DNA of 64,000 nt from Candidatus Eisenbacteria bacterium (GTDB lineage Bacteria > Eisenbacteria > RBG-16-71-46 > JAFGJU01), in assembly GCA_026388185.1 (NCBI GenBank), contig JAPLKG010000011.1, positions 62,001 to 126,000 on the forward strand. Reading direction: 5' to 3'. The notes beneath the pieces were generated by a model. The model had not been told where the DNA came from and searched no databases. It saw only the letters and a program-made list of their open reading frames with translations. How positions within the stretch are numbered: position 1 is the stretch's first letter; every line of letters starts with the position of its first letter. The position numbers were made by a program, and so were the translations under genes. Positions 1 through 8,655 of the stretch are shown piece by piece.

Positions 1-89
1 AAGCAAGGGAAAAGGGGCTCCTCAGGGTCGAAGGAAGAAGCTACGAGGTCAAGGACGGGGACGTGCTGACCATACGATTCAACCCATGA
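1..89 (+). CDS. ychF: C-terminal end of YchF-type GTP/ATP-binding protein (partial)
   Basis: The frame open at the left edge (codons from base 3, stop TGA at 87-89) encodes the last 28 residues of a protein ending in EVKDGDVLTIRFNP. This matches the end of the TGS-like domain of the YchF/Ola1 family, whose members end in a motif of the type YVVQDGDVMHFRFNV. YchF is a cytoplasmic Obg-family P-loop ATPase linked to ribosomes and oxidative stress. The nucleotide-binding part lies outside the window. The call rests only on this short tail, so a different TGS-domain protein is possible. Confidence 0.7.
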   Translation, partial: AREKGLLRVEGRSYEVKDGDVLTIRFNP

Positions 90-105
90 TGGCGAGGAAC
101 ATTCC

Positions 106-429
106 ATGAAGGACGACAGATACGAAAAAAGCGATCTGGTCGAGGCATTCGTGGCTCCGGATGAACTCTTGGCCACGATGATCAAGGACATGCTCGAATC
201 AGAAGGCATAGACGCCACCATCCGCTGCGATCAGATCGTCTGCTACGACAGCATAGCCAAGGCCGGGAGGGGCTACTGGGGTAAGGTCTTTGTGAGGGGT
301 GAGGATCGAGAACGGGCCAAGGAACTTGTCGCCGAGTTTCTGAAAGCGGGGGAGGCGTCTGAGCAAGGGACGGGAGACTCCGAGCAGGTGACCGGCGACG
401 ACGAGGAAGGCGAGACACGATTGTCTTGA
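106..429 (+). CDS. DUF2007-type small protein
   Basis: This 107-residue cytoplasmic protein starts 16 bases after the ychF stop, with GAGG eight bases before its ATG. Residues 10-85 have the DUF2007 pattern: a short strand, the helix ELLATMIKDMLESEGIDA, then a strand ending WGKVFVRGEDRERAKELV. DUF2007 is a ferredoxin-like fold often annotated as a putative signal-transducing protein; its biochemical role is not established. The last 25 residues are acidic and low in complexity. The stop codon overlaps the -35 box of the riboflavin promoter, so the gene probably ends the upstream transcription unit. The family call is fairly secure; function is unknown. Confidence 0.75.
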   Translation: MKDDRYEKSDLVEAFVAPDELLATMIKDMLESEGIDATIRCDQIVCYDSIAKAGRGYWGKVFVRGEDRERAKELVAEFLKAGEASEQGTGDSEQVTGDDEEGETRLS

Positions 430-455
430 CAGGCGTGGATCGGATTTGCTAGTCT
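426..455 (+). promoter_or_regulatory. Sigma-70-type promoter of the riboflavin operon
   Basis: A perfect -35 box TTGACA (426-431) is followed after 18 bases by TAGTCT (450-455), which is preceded by TGC, giving an extended -10 arrangement. The -10 hexamer itself is weak. Transcription would start near 462, about 12 bases before the first paired bases of the FMN riboswitch, which is the expected geometry. The -35 box overlaps the stop codon of the preceding gene. Confidence 0.6.
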
Positions 456-470
456 GTAGTACGTTAGAGG

Positions 471-640
471 CAGATCCTTCGGGGCGGGGTGAGAGTCCCC
501 ACCGGCGGTAAAGCCCGCGAGCCGAGGAACGAAACAGGCGATCGTCAGGCCAAGAATGGCCCTGGGCGATCGAGCTCGTTCTGGTGCAGATCCGGGGTGG
601 CTCCGGAGCCGACAGTGAGAGTCTGGATGGAAGAAGGATA
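471..640 (+). promoter_or_regulatory. FMN riboswitch (RFN element)
   Basis: The conserved RFN blocks appear in order: TTCGGGGCGGGGTGAGAGTC, ACCGGCGGTAAAGCCCGCGA, then CAGATCCGGGGTGGCTCCGG, AGCCGACAGTGAGAGTC and TGGATGGAAGAAGGAT. Closing stem P1 is ATCCTTC (474-480) paired with GAAGGAT (633-639), a 7-bp perfect match. A variable arm of roughly 65 bases (about 522-585) contains its own hairpin GGCC-AAGAAT-GGCC. FMN binding to this class represses riboflavin genes. Here a terminator follows 57 bases after P1 and ribD comes next, so control by premature termination is expected. Confidence 0.97.
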
Positions 641-696
641 AGCGTCGATTTTGGCAGAAACGAATTCTGACAAGAACGAAGTGAGTTTGCTTTGCC

Positions 697-722
697 CCGC
701 AGGTCTTTGCCTGCGGTTTTTT
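697..722 (+). terminator. Intrinsic terminator of the FMN riboswitch expression platform
   Basis: The stem CCGCAGG (697-703) pairs with CCTGCGG (710-716) around a 6-base loop and is followed by six T residues (717-722). It sits between the riboswitch and ribD, so it is most likely the conditional terminator that forms when FMN is bound. An anti-terminator should involve the 640-700 linker, but I could not identify its partner strand with certainty. Confidence 0.88.
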
Positions 723-793
723 CGTTTGAAAGCGCGGAGCTCGTTTCTACGTGCAGGCCTGGCCGGAAGATCCAGGCGCCCTGCGGTCTCGAC

Positions 794-1918
794 ATGACAA
801 ACGTGAGGCATCCGGACGCGACATCGAGTCCGGCACAACTTGAAGAATTCATGAGGCTGGCTCTCAGGCTGGCCTCCGGAGGACGCGGGAAAACCTCGCC
901 CAACCCCATGGTGGGAGCGGTCGTGGTGCGCGCCGGCAAGGTGGTCGGGACCGGATGTCACCGTTACCCGGGAGGACCTCACGCGGAGGTGGTGGCCATA
1001 GAGAAGGCGGGGAAACTGGCCAAGGGGAGCGCGCTTTTCGTTACCCTCGAACCCTGCTGCCACTACGGTCGCACCCCTCCCTGTGTCACGAAGATAGTAG
1101 AAGCTGGGATAAGCGGAGTCTTCGCGAGCATCGTCGACCCCGACCCGAGAGTGAGGGGCAAGGGGTTCAGGTTTCTGAGGCAGCAGAAGGTCAAGGTGAA
1201 CGTGGGCCTTCTCGCTGAAGAGGCCGGCAAGCTCAACGAAGCCTACATCAAATGGGTGACCGAGAAACGTCCGTTTGTGGCCGTCAAGGTGTGCGAGAGT
1301 CTTGACGGACGGATCGCCACTTCAAGCGGCCAATCGCGTGGTCTCGGCTCTGAGGAAGAGATAGAGTTTGCTCACGCTCTTCGCGCCAGGTATGATGCAG
1401 TTCTTGTGGGGGTGGGTACCGTCCTCGCGGACAACCCCAAGCTCACGGTCAGAAACGTGAGAGGCCGCAACCCTCACAGAATCGTTCTGGATTCGCGCCT
1501 CAGGACGCCCGTTTCTTCAAAGATGCTCAAGCGCGACGGGAACGAAAGGGTGATCGTAGTTTCGGTCGAGGGTGTAGCGAAGACGAGAGTTGAAGCCCTC
1601 GAGTCAAGGGGAATCGAGGTGTGGACCCTGCCTGGGAAGAAGGGAAGGGTGAATCTCGAGAGTTTTCTCTCCGAGGCCGCCGGTCGCTCCATCCAGAGCA
1701 TTCTGGTCGAAGGCGGTAGCGACGTGATAACCTCTTTCTTGAAGGGAAAACTTGTAGACAAGGTCTACGTCGCCATCGCCCCCAAGATACTGGGCGGAAC
1801 CCAGCGCGTCTCTTGGCCGAAGGAGCTGGGTATTCGAAGCGTCACCCGGGGCCTCGGGCTGAAGGAACTGCGCGTGAGAAGATTGGGGACCGACATACTG
1901 GTGGAGGGTTACCTGTGA
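794..1918 (+). CDS. ribD: Bifunctional diaminohydroxyphosphoribosylaminopyrimidine deaminase / 5-amino-6-(5-phosphoribosylamino)uracil reductase
   Basis: RibD catalyses the second and third steps of riboflavin synthesis, deaminating then reducing the pyrimidine product of GTP cyclohydrolase II. Residues 15-150 form the CDA-fold deaminase with the zinc motif H63-A-E65 and Cys88/Cys97 (PCCHYGRTPPC). Residues about 155-374 form the DHFR-like reductase. The frame stays open upstream into the terminator hairpin, so an earlier TTG cannot be real. ATG 794 was chosen because it leaves a short lead before the conserved EEFMRLALRLA helix; ATG 851 is an alternative. Neither has a good ribosome-binding site, consistent with RNA-level control. 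First gene of the riboswitch-controlled operon. Confidence 0.95.
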   Translation: MTNVRHPDATSSPAQLEEFMRLALRLASGGRGKTSPNPMVGAVVVRAGKVVGTGCHRYPGGPHAEVVAIEKAGKLAKGSALFVTLEPCCHYGRTPPCVTKIVEAGISGVFASIVDPDPRVRGKGFRFLRQQKVKVNVGLLAEEAGKLNEAYIKWVTEKRPFVAVKVCESLDGRIATSSGQSRGLGSEEEIEFAHALRARYDAVLVGVGTVLADNPKLTVRNVRGRNPHRIVLDSRLRTPVSSKMLKRDGNERVIVVSVEGVAKTRVEALESRGIEVWTLPGKKGRVNLESFLSEAAGRSIQSILVEGGSDVITSFLKGKLVDKVYVAIAPKILGGTQRVSWPKELGIRSVTRGLGLKELRVRRLGTDILVEGYL

Positions 1919-1987
1919 GGAATCGTCGGAGGCGCGGCGCACTCCTAGCGTGCAGCGGCGCCGGACAGACTGCGTGAGGGAGAACGA

Positions 1988-2647
1988 ATGTTCACTGGTA
2001 TCATCGAGGTAATTGGGAGCGTCAGCTCCATTCAAAGAAGCGCAGGAGGCTTTTCGGTCACCATAGAAGCCCCAGGCGTCGCGCAGGACACCAAGGCGGG
2101 CGAAAGCGTCAGCGTGAACGGCGCCTGCCTGACCGTGGCGAGTCTGATGTCAGAGCGTGCCTTCTCGGTCGAAGTCGTGGCCGAGACTCTCGAAAAAACC
2201 AATCTCGTGTTTCTCAAGTCCGGCGACCGCGTGAATCTCGAAAGGTCTCTCAAGCTCGGCGACAGACTGTCGGGCCATCTGGTCCTGGGTCACGTGGACG
2301 GCGTAGGTGAGGTGACCGGTATCAGGCAGACCGGCGCGGGGAAGACAATGAACATAGAGATTCCCTCCGAGCTTGTGCGTTACTTCGCTCTCAAGGGTTC
2401 GATGGCACTCGACGGGGTCAGTCTCACGATCAGCGGACTTTCCGGGAGAAGCGTTGAAGTTTCTCTCATTCCCTTCACGCTCAAGTCCACGATCGTCGGG
2501 AGCTACACGTCGGGGAGAAAAGTGAACGTCGAGGTGGACGTGATCGCCAGATACCTGGAGAGTCTTCTCGTCGATAATGGAGGGCGTCGAGGACGTTCTT
2601 TCGAGAAGGGTCTCACGCTGGATTTCTTGAAGGAGAAGTGGTTGTGA
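1988..2647 (+). CDS. ribE: Riboflavin synthase, alpha subunit
   Basis: This 219-residue protein has the two tandem lumazine-binding barrels of riboflavin synthase. It begins with the diagnostic MFTGIIE, and the second repeat starts at [11 protein letters not shown] near residue 98. The enzyme dismutates two 6,7-dimethyl-8-ribityllumazine molecules to riboflavin and the pyrimidine substrate. A GAGGGAG ribosome-binding site precedes the ATG. The stop codon overlaps the ATG of ribBA by one base (TGATG), implying translational coupling. The last 20 residues extend beyond the usual core and look unstructured. Confidence 0.97.
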   Translation: MFTGIIEVIGSVSSIQRSAGGFSVTIEAPGVAQDTKAGESVSVNGACLTVASLMSERAFSVEVVAETLEKTNLVFLKSGDRVNLERSLKLGDRLSGHLVLGHVDGVGEVTGIRQTGAGKTMNIEIPSELVRYFALKGSMALDGVSLTISGLSGRSVEVSLIPFTLKSTIVGSYTSGRKVNVEVDVIARYLESLLVDNGGRRGRSFEKGLTLDFLKEKWL

Positions 2648-3921
2648 TGGAGTGGAAGACCGATGCCGAGGCAAGGTCAAGCAGCTTTGCAGCAATCTCG
2701 GAAGCCATCGGGGACATCAGGGCCGGTAGGATGCTCATCGTCGTGGACGACGAGGACAGGGAGAACGAGGGTGACCTCGTGGTCGCCGCGGAAAAGGTGA
2801 CTCCGGACGCCATCAACTTACTGGCAAAGCATGCGAGAGGTCTGATATGCGTCCCCATGACTGCCCAGCGGTTGGACGAACTGGGTCTGGGGCCCATGGT
2901 TGCCGCCAACACTGCGAAGATGGGAACGCCCTTCACCGTGTCCGTAGACGCGGTCGCCAATACTACTACCGGCATCTCCGCCTTCGACAGAGCGCAGACG
3001 GTCCGCGCTCTCATCGATCCCGAGACTAGACCGGAGGACCTGGCAAGGCCGGGTCACATTTTTCCTCTGAGGGCCGCCGAGGGGGGCGTGCTTCGCAGGG
3101 CGGGTCACACGGAGGCCGTTGTGGACTTGATGAGGCTCTCGGGCATGTACGAGGCCGGTGTCCTTTGCGAAATAATGGACGAAGACGGTCAGATGGCGCG
3201 GCTTCCTCAGCTCGTCAGAATGGCCGAACAGTTTAGGGTGAGAATTGTGACTATCAGGGACCTCATCGAATACCGTCGACAGACGGAGAAACTGGTGACG
3301 GCCGTGGCGAGGACTAAGCTGCCCACTCAGGTCGGGGAGTTTGACCTCATTCTTTACGAAAGCAGTCCCGACCTCGAACATCATGTCGCTCTGGTAAAGG
3401 GTGACGTGTCGAGCGGAGGGAGTGTTCTGGTGCGGGTCCATTCGCAGTGTCTCACGGGCGATGTGTTTCACTCTCTTCGCTGTGACTGCGGGGAACAGAT
3501 GGAGAGGGCTCTCGAGATGATTCAGAAGGAGGGGCGGGGCGTCTTTCTCTACATGAGACAGGAAGGCAGGGGAATAGGTCTTGCGAACAAACTCAAGGCT
3601 TACGAGCTTCAGGACCAGGGCGCCGACACGGTTGAGGCAAACCTGAGATTGGGGTTTCCTGCCGACCTGAGGGACTACGGAATAGGCGCACAGATTCTTG
3701 CGGATCTGGGGTTGAGAGAGATCAGACTCCTCACAAACAACCCGAAGAAGGTCGTAGGGCTGGAAGCGTACGGACTCAAGATCACGGAAAGGGTACCCAT
3801 CGAGGTCGGCGTTCATGCCGCCAACAGAAATTATCTTGCCACAAAGAGGGACAAGCTTGGCCACATACTGGGACTCGATGGGGGTCAGGCTTCATCAGGG
3901 AGCACGAATCGCTGCGACTGA
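2647..3921 (+). CDS. ribBA: Fused 3,4-dihydroxy-2-butanone-4-phosphate synthase / GTP cyclohydrolase II
   Basis: A 424-residue fusion supplies both precursors of riboflavin. The RibB half (about 12-215) makes dihydroxybutanone phosphate from ribulose 5-phosphate and shows [11 protein letters not shown] and [12 protein letters not shown]. The RibA half (about 220-415) opens GTP and carries the zinc site C-x10-C-x-C in [16 protein letters not shown], followed by [13 protein letters not shown] and [12 protein letters not shown] lies 9 bases upstream, but ATG 2647 is spaced correctly from AAGGAG (2630-2635) and overlaps the ribE stop. Both halves have the expected length and motifs, so both activities are likely intact. 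Confidence 0.97.
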   Translation: MEWKTDAEARSSSFAAISEAIGDIRAGRMLIVVDDEDRENEGDLVVAAEKVTPDAINLLAKHARGLICVPMTAQRLDELGLGPMVAANTAKMGTPFTVSVDAVANTTTGISAFDRAQTVRALIDPETRPEDLARPGHIFPLRAAEGGVLRRAGHTEAVVDLMRLSGMYEAGVLCEIMDEDGQMARLPQLVRMAEQFRVRIVTIRDLIEYRRQTEKLVTAVARTKLPTQVGEFDLILYESSPDLEHHVALVKGDVSSGGSVLVRVHSQCLTGDVFHSLRCDCGEQMERALEMIQKEGRGVFLYMRQEGRGIGLANKLKAYELQDQGADTVEANLRLGFPADLRDYGIGAQILADLGLREIRLLTNNPKKVVGLEAYGLKITERVPIEVGVHAANRNYLATKRDKLGHILGLDGGQASSGSTNRCD

Positions 3922-3938
3922 ACGTGGAAGGAGGAGAA

Positions 3939-4418
3939 ATGACACCGAGAGTATTCAAGGGTAATCTTGACGCAAGCGGGAAGAGGTTCGCTTTGATCGT
4001 GAGCCGTTTCAACGAGTTCATTTCGCAGAAGCTTCTCGAGGGCGCGATGGATTGTCTCCAGAGGCACGGCTGCGACGAGAAGGCGGTGGACATTTACTAC
4101 GTGCCGGGCAGTTTTGAGATTCCTTCTCTTGCGAAGCGTCTTGCGGGAAAGAGGGAGCGAGATCGATATCATGCCATTCTGGCCCTCGGTGCCGTCATAA
4201 GGGGTGACACGCCGCACTTCGAGTTTGTGGCCTCCGAGGTGGCAAAGGGGGTGGCCTCGGTTTCGCTGGACACGGGAATCCCGGTAATTCTTGGTGTAAT
4301 TACCGCAGACAATCTTGAACAGGCCATCGAGCGCGCAGGCACGAAGGCGGGGAACAAAGGCTGGGACGCGGCAATTTCCGCCATCGAAATGGCGAATCTT
4401 TTTGAGATCTGCGGCTGA
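3939..4418 (+). CDS. ribH: 6,7-dimethyl-8-ribityllumazine synthase
   Basis: This 159-residue protein condenses the pyrimidine from RibD with dihydroxybutanone phosphate to give the substrate of RibE. Family motifs include FNEFI near residue 24, VPGSFEIP at 55-62 and [10 protein letters not shown] with catalytic His93. ATG 3939 lies three bases after AAGGAGGAG (3928-3936), a strong but closely spaced site; an upstream in-frame GTG at 3924 precedes this site and is rejected. The stop overlaps the nusB start by one base. Lumazine synthases usually form pentamers or icosahedral shells; the assembly state cannot be told here. Confidence 0.97.
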   Translation: MTPRVFKGNLDASGKRFALIVSRFNEFISQKLLEGAMDCLQRHGCDEKAVDIYYVPGSFEIPSLAKRLAGKRERDRYHAILALGAVIRGDTPHFEFVASEVAKGVASVSLDTGIPVILGVITADNLEQAIERAGTKAGNKGWDAAISAIEMANLFEICG

Positions 4419-4867
4419 TGAAACGGAGAGAGGCACGAGAGATCACGTTCAGGATTCTCTACCAGGCCGAGATAGGAGGCTTCGAGCTTGAAGCGACGCT
4501 GTCTCAAGTCTTCAAGGAACTGAAGCCGTCGGCTGAGGTGTCGAAGTACGTTTCCCTCCTTGCAGACCAAATAGGGACTCACAAGACGGAAATAGACGGC
4601 GTCATTTCGGACGTGTCCATGCACTGGCGACTTGAAAGAATGGCGGTGACGGACAGAAACATCCTGAGGATCGCGGTTTCCGAGCTTCTTTACATTCGTG
4701 AGGTTCCGGCTCGAGTGGCAATTGACGAGGCGATCGAGTTGGCCAAGAAATACGGCGACGAAGGCTCGGGACGTTTTGTGAACGGAATACTGGACACCGT
4801 GGCCAGAAGGTACAGGGCCGAGGAGCTTCTGGAGAGAGGAACAAAGGACGGACTCACGCAAGCATGA
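4418..4867 (+). CDS. nusB: Transcription antitermination / rRNA processing protein NusB
   Basis: NusB binds boxA RNA with ribosomal protein S10 in rRNA antitermination complexes. The 149-residue product begins [16 protein letters not shown], the typical NusB opening, and has the late helix motif EVPARVAIDEAIELAKKYG followed by FVNGILD. The ATG overlaps the ribH stop (TGATG) and the stop overlaps the next gene's ATG (ATGA). A ribH-nusB pairing is common in bacteria, and here it extends the riboflavin transcript, which would place nusB partly under FMN control unless an internal promoter exists; none was seen. Confidence 0.96.
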   Translation: MKRREAREITFRILYQAEIGGFELEATLSQVFKELKPSAEVSKYVSLLADQIGTHKTEIDGVISDVSMHWRLERMAVTDRNILRIAVSELLYIREVPARVAIDEAIELAKKYGDEGSGRFVNGILDTVARRYRAEELLERGTKDGLTQA

Positions 4868-5589
4868 GATACGCGATCATCTCTGACGTTCACGCAAACC
4901 TCGAGGCTCTGGAGGCCGTGCTGAAGGAGATAGACTCCTTGACCGCGGACAGAATCGTCTGTCTCGGAGACACGGTAGGCTACGGGGCAAACCCAAACGA
5001 GTGCACGGAGATCATCCGAGACCGAGCCGGCGTGGCCGTGCTGGGTAACCACGATCAAGCGGCCACGGATGGGACGAGCGTCGAGTGGTTCAATACTCAT
5101 GCCCGGGCCGCGATCATCTGGACAAAGGAAGTATTGAAGCCCGAGTGCGCGGAATTTCTGAAGAATCTTCCCTACACGGCTTCCATAGACGGAGCCCGCC
5201 TGGTGCATGCGAACCCTTCGGAGCCCGGTGGTTGGAATTACATTTTTGAACCGACCGAAGCTTCGTACGAGTTTAGATGTTTTGACGAAAGAGTCTGCTT
5301 CATCGGGCATTCCCACTTTCCCCTCTTTTTTGTCAAGGAAGGGCGTTCCTGCAAGGCAGTGTTGCCCGAACCACTCAAGCTCGAACAGGACAAGAGGTAC
5401 ATAGTGAACGTGGGAAGCGTCGGACAGCCCAGGGATCACGTTCCCGCAGCGTCTTTTGCAACGCTGGACTTGCCCGAGGGGATTGTAGAATTCCGCAGAG
5501 TCGAGTACGATCGCCGGCTTGCGTACGAGAAGATCCTGAAGGCCGGGTTGCCTAGATTTCTTGCCGAAAGGCTTCTGGTCGGGGAGTGA
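4864..5589 (+). CDS. Metallophosphoesterase of the YfcE/MJ0936 type
   Basis: The 241-residue protein has a complete calcineurin-like metal site: D8-x-H10, G-D36, G61-N-H63-D and a late GHSH motif near residue 141. The compact size and the opening MRYAIISDVHANLEAL place it with the Metallophos_2 phosphodiesterases that act on small phosphodiesters or nucleotides. The physiological substrate cannot be read from sequence. It overlaps nusB by four bases and ends 12 bases before the next gene, so it may be co-transcribed with both the riboflavin operon and the start of the glycan locus. Confidence 0.85.
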   Translation: MRYAIISDVHANLEALEAVLKEIDSLTADRIVCLGDTVGYGANPNECTEIIRDRAGVAVLGNHDQAATDGTSVEWFNTHARAAIIWTKEVLKPECAEFLKNLPYTASIDGARLVHANPSEPGGWNYIFEPTEASYEFRCFDERVCFIGHSHFPLFFVKEGRSCKAVLPEPLKLEQDKRYIVNVGSVGQPRDHVPAASFATLDLPEGIVEFRRVEYDRRLAYEKILKAGLPRFLAERLLVGE

Positions 5590-5601
5590 GCGTTCGACCC
5601 T

Positions 5602-6372
5602 ATGAGAGAATCTACGAGAGACGTCTGGGAGAGATACTGGGAAGTCCACGCGGACGCGGACGAGCTCTACTCAAACGAAGACAGAATCGTTAACCAGCTC
5701 GTGTCCTCTTGCCCAATCAAGGGACAGAGAGTCCTCGAGGTGGGGGCCGGTTCCGGGAGGGACAGCGTGAGATTGGTCCACCTGGGCGGTGCGGTTTTCG
5801 TGATTGACTACGCCGAGAGCTCTCTCGCGGTTGTTAGGAGAGAAGCGTCGGCCGCCGGTGTGGAGGTGCACCTGGTGCGCGGCGATGCTACCGGCATGCC
5901 TTTCAAAGACGCTTGTTTTGACGCCCTGTTTCACCAGGGCCTCATGGAGCATTTCCGAGATCCCTCCGGCCTTCTTGACGAGAACAGAAGGGTTCTCAAG
6001 ACCGGGGGCGTCATTCTAGTGGACGTTCCCCAGAGATATCACATATATACGCTCGTCAAGCACTTTCTCATTTTCTTCGGGAAGTGGTTTGCCGGCTGGG
6101 AGACGGAATTTACCGTCGGTTCCCTCGAAAGACTGATCGCGTCCAGGGGATTCAGAGTGAAGTCTTCGTATGGAGATTGGATGGTGCCCGGGTTCTTCTA
6201 CAGAGGATTCAGGTACGTGCTCAGGCAGTTGGGTGTTGCCAGACTTCCGAAGTATCCGAGGCCGGTGCCGCTGCTCTCGGGCCTGACGGACAGGTTCAGG
6301 AATTGGTTTCGCAAGAAGCGCCTCGCGTTCTACACTTTTGCCGTCGTCGGAACGGTCGCCAGAAAGGAATGA
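5602..6372 (+). CDS. Class I SAM-dependent methyltransferase
   Basis: A 256-residue protein with the Rossmann SAM-binding motif VLEVGAGSG at residues 44-52, the acidic end of strand 2 (VIDYAE) and motif-IV-like FDALFHQGLMEHF near residue 108. This is the Methyltransf_11/25 arrangement. The C-terminal third is basic (RFRNWFRKKRL) and could contact membrane or a polyanionic acceptor. Standing directly before a glycosyltransferase gene, it probably modifies a sugar or lipid-linked glycan, but the acceptor is not determinable. It marks the left end of the glycan locus. Confidence 0.8.
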   Translation: MRESTRDVWERYWEVHADADELYSNEDRIVNQLVSSCPIKGQRVLEVGAGSGRDSVRLVHLGGAVFVIDYAESSLAVVRREASAAGVEVHLVRGDATGMPFKDACFDALFHQGLMEHFRDPSGLLDENRRVLKTGGVILVDVPQRYHIYTLVKHFLIFFGKWFAGWETEFTVGSLERLIASRGFRVKSSYGDWMVPGFFYRGFRYVLRQLGVARLPKYPRPVPLLSGLTDRFRNWFRKKRLAFYTFAVVGTVARKE

Positions 6373-6381
6373 GGGTCACCC

Positions 6382-7530
6382 TTGAAGAGACTCAGAGTGC
6401 TTGCTTTCAATTGGCGAGACATTGAGAATCCGGAGGCCGGCGGCGCCGAAGTTCATCTTCACGAAATCCTGCGTTGGCTCGTGAAGCAGGGCCATTCCGT
6501 AACTCTTCTGTCCAGCTCCTTCAGGGGCTGCGCGCCGACCACGGAGATCGACGGCGTGCGAGTCTTGAGAAGGGGAAGGTGGTTCAATGCAAACCTTGCG
6601 TTGCCCCTCGCCTACTTGAGGGAGCTCAGGCGCGAGAATTTCGACGTCGTCCTGGAAGACATAAACAAGATACCATTCTACACTCCCTGCTTCGTCAAGG
6701 CCCCTGTTCTCGCCATCGTGCCTCACCTTTTCGGCACAACTGTGTTTCAAGAGGCTAGCTTTCCTTTCGCCATGTATGTATATTCCTATGAGCTACTCAT
6801 TCCGTTCGTGTACCGGAATGTCAGGTTCATGGTGATCTCCGAAAGCACCAAGCGCGACCTCATCAAAAGGGGCGTACGGCCCGACAAGATTGACGTCGTC
6901 GAGTGTGGTCTCGACCACACCCTCTATAGAAAGATGGACGTGCCCCGAGATCCCAAACTTGTTCTTTATCTCGGGAGACTTAGAAAGTATAAATGTGTTC
7001 ACCTTCTCATTAGAGCCATGATCAACGTCAGGGATTCCGTGCCCGGTGCGCGACTTGTGGTCGTTGGGGACGGACCGTACAAATCCGAGCTCGAAGATCT
7101 TGCGCGGGCGCTCGGCTTGAGCGAGACGGTTGAGTTCAGGGGGCACGTGAGTCCGGACGAAAAGGTGAAGCTTCTGTGCCAGGCCACGGTCGTGGCCAAC
7201 CCGTCTCCCAAGGAGGGGTGGGGTCTTACGGTCGTGGAAGCCAATGCCTGCGGCGTGCCGGTCGTCGCCAGCAGCAGCCCGGGGCTCGTCGACTCCATAA
7301 GGGACGGAGAGACCGGCATCCTGGTGGAGCACGGAAACGTGGAACAACTTGCGCAAAGAATGGTAGAACTACTTGTGAATGACGAGCTAAGGGAGAGACT
7401 GTCAAGGGCGGCAGTCGAGTGGGCTGGCAGGTTTAGCTGGGAAGGTTGCGCAAGAAGAGCCGGAGGGCTGATTGAGCGGATCGTCGAGGCTGGCGAGGCC
7501 GAGGCGAGAACCTGTGGTCCGACAGGGTAA
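6382..7530 (+). CDS. Glycosyltransferase family 4
   Basis: A 382-residue GT-B enzyme. The N-terminal domain has the GT4 loop GGAEVHLHEI near residue 21, and the C-terminal domain has LVLYLGRLRKYKCV, VVVGDGPYKSELE and the nucleotide-sugar motif E-x7-E in PKEGWGLTVVEANACG. GT4 enzymes are retaining transferases using UDP- or GDP-sugars in the cytoplasm. TTG 6382 is the only start near the family N-terminus and has GAGGG seven bases upstream. Donor and acceptor are unknown. Confidence 0.88.
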   Translation: MKRLRVLAFNWRDIENPEAGGAEVHLHEILRWLVKQGHSVTLLSSSFRGCAPTTEIDGVRVLRRGRWFNANLALPLAYLRELRRENFDVVLEDINKIPFYTPCFVKAPVLAIVPHLFGTTVFQEASFPFAMYVYSYELLIPFVYRNVRFMVISESTKRDLIKRGVRPDKIDVVECGLDHTLYRKMDVPRDPKLVLYLGRLRKYKCVHLLIRAMINVRDSVPGARLVVVGDGPYKSELEDLARALGLSETVEFRGHVSPDEKVKLLCQATVVANPSPKEGWGLTVVEANACGVPVVASSSPGLVDSIRDGETGILVEHGNVEQLAQRMVELLVNDELRERLSRAAVEWAGRFSWEGCARRAGGLIERIVEAGEAEARTCGPTG

Positions 7531-7554
7531 CCTCAAGTGACTCAAAGGGTATCC

Positions 7555-8655
7555 ATGAGCGAGCTCAACGACGCAACGTCAGTCGATTCAAACGAAGCGT
7601 GCAACGGGAGCCTCGAGAAAAAGGACTCTCCGGCGAAGCGCCGCCACATAAAGCACATCATGGTCGCGGCCAAGATAATCGTCAGCCTTTCGCTCCTGGC
7701 CTACATCCTTCACAGAGTAGAGCCCGCGAACGTGGTCGAAACCATATCGAAGGCACGCGCAAACCCGCTCATCCTGGCGGCCGTGCTTTTCTTCGTAAGC
7801 AATGTTCTGGGTAGTTGGCTCTGGAGCATGCTTCTGAGCTCTCAGCGGGTGCGCATACCGTTCTACAGGGTGGCGTCCTTCTATTTCGTGGGTCTTTTCT
7901 TCAACAATTTCCTGCCGGCAAACATAGGCGGGGACATCGTCCGGATTTATGACGCCTCACGATATTGCAAGGACAAGAGCGCCGTTTTCATCGCCACGTT
8001 CATGGACCGGGTCATCGGCCTTCTTGCCATCAGCTTCCTTTCTGTCGTCGCCTCGTTCTACGCCCTGGATCATTTCAAGATTTTCTTGCTTTACCTCACC
8101 GTTGTGCTTGGTTTTCTCGGAAGTCTTCTCGTCGTGCTGAGCATCTTGAATCGACGGATCCTCGCCCTTTTCGAGAAGCCGTTCAAGTGGGTCAAGGCGT
8201 TTGACCTGGAGCGCCGCGTGGTCAAATTGTTCGACGAGCTTCACTCGTTCAGGGATCGATTGCCGCTTCTCGTCGCCGTGCTCTCCCTCGCAATCGGCAT
8301 CCAGCTCCTGCGCGTGTACGTTCACTATCTTGTTGCGAGGTCCCTGGGGATAAATATATCACTGTCCTACTTCTTTCTGTTCGTCCCCGTTCTTGCCGCC
8401 CTCTCCGCGCTGCCCATCTCGATAAACGGTCTGGGCGTCAGGGAAGGTGCTGGAGTCGTCTTGTTTGGCCTCGCCCACGTTGCCAGGGGACCGGCGTTCT
8501 TGATAGAGTTCATTACCTATCTTATCGGAGTTGCGATAAGCTTGACCGGAGGTGTCATATTTCTCTTGAGAACGCCCTTCGAGATTTTGAGGAGACACAA
8601 CGCCTCTGCCGCGCCACAATCGCCGACGAGCAATAGCATAGACCGGAGGAGCTAG
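7555..8655 (+). CDS. Flippase-like integral membrane protein (UPF0104 / YbhN / LPG synthase TM family)
   Basis: About eight hydrophobic segments span residues 30-350 of this 366-residue protein. The family signatures YFVGLFFNNFLPANIGGDIVR (the segment at about 105-125) and PISINGLGVREG (about 253-264) are present. This family includes the membrane part of MprF and AglD-like proteins, and members near glycan genes are often proposed to move lipid-linked intermediates across the membrane. No soluble lysyltransferase domain is attached. ATG 7555 with AAAGGG upstream is preferred over GTG 7537. The stop abuts the next ATG exactly, indicating coupling. Confidence 0.85.
   Translation: MSELNDATSVDSNEACNGSLEKKDSPAKRRHIKHIMVAAKIIVSLSLLAYILHRVEPANVVETISKARANPLILAAVLFFVSNVLGSWLWSMLLSSQRVRIPFYRVASFYFVGLFFNNFLPANIGGDIVRIYDASRYCKDKSAVFIATFMDRVIGLLAISFLSVVASFYALDHFKIFLLYLTVVLGFLGSLLVVLSILNRRILALFEKPFKWVKAFDLERRVVKLFDELHSFRDRLPLLVAVLSLAIGIQLLRVYVHYLVARSLGINISLSYFFLFVPVLAALSALPISINGLGVREGAGVVLFGLAHVARGPAFLIEFITYLIGVAISLTGGVIFLLRTPFEILRRHNASAAPQSPTSNSIDRRS

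Noticed and set aside
692-793. Extension of ribD upstream to a TTG at 692
   Set aside because: The extension would translate the riboswitch terminator hairpin and has no counterpart in RibD proteins.
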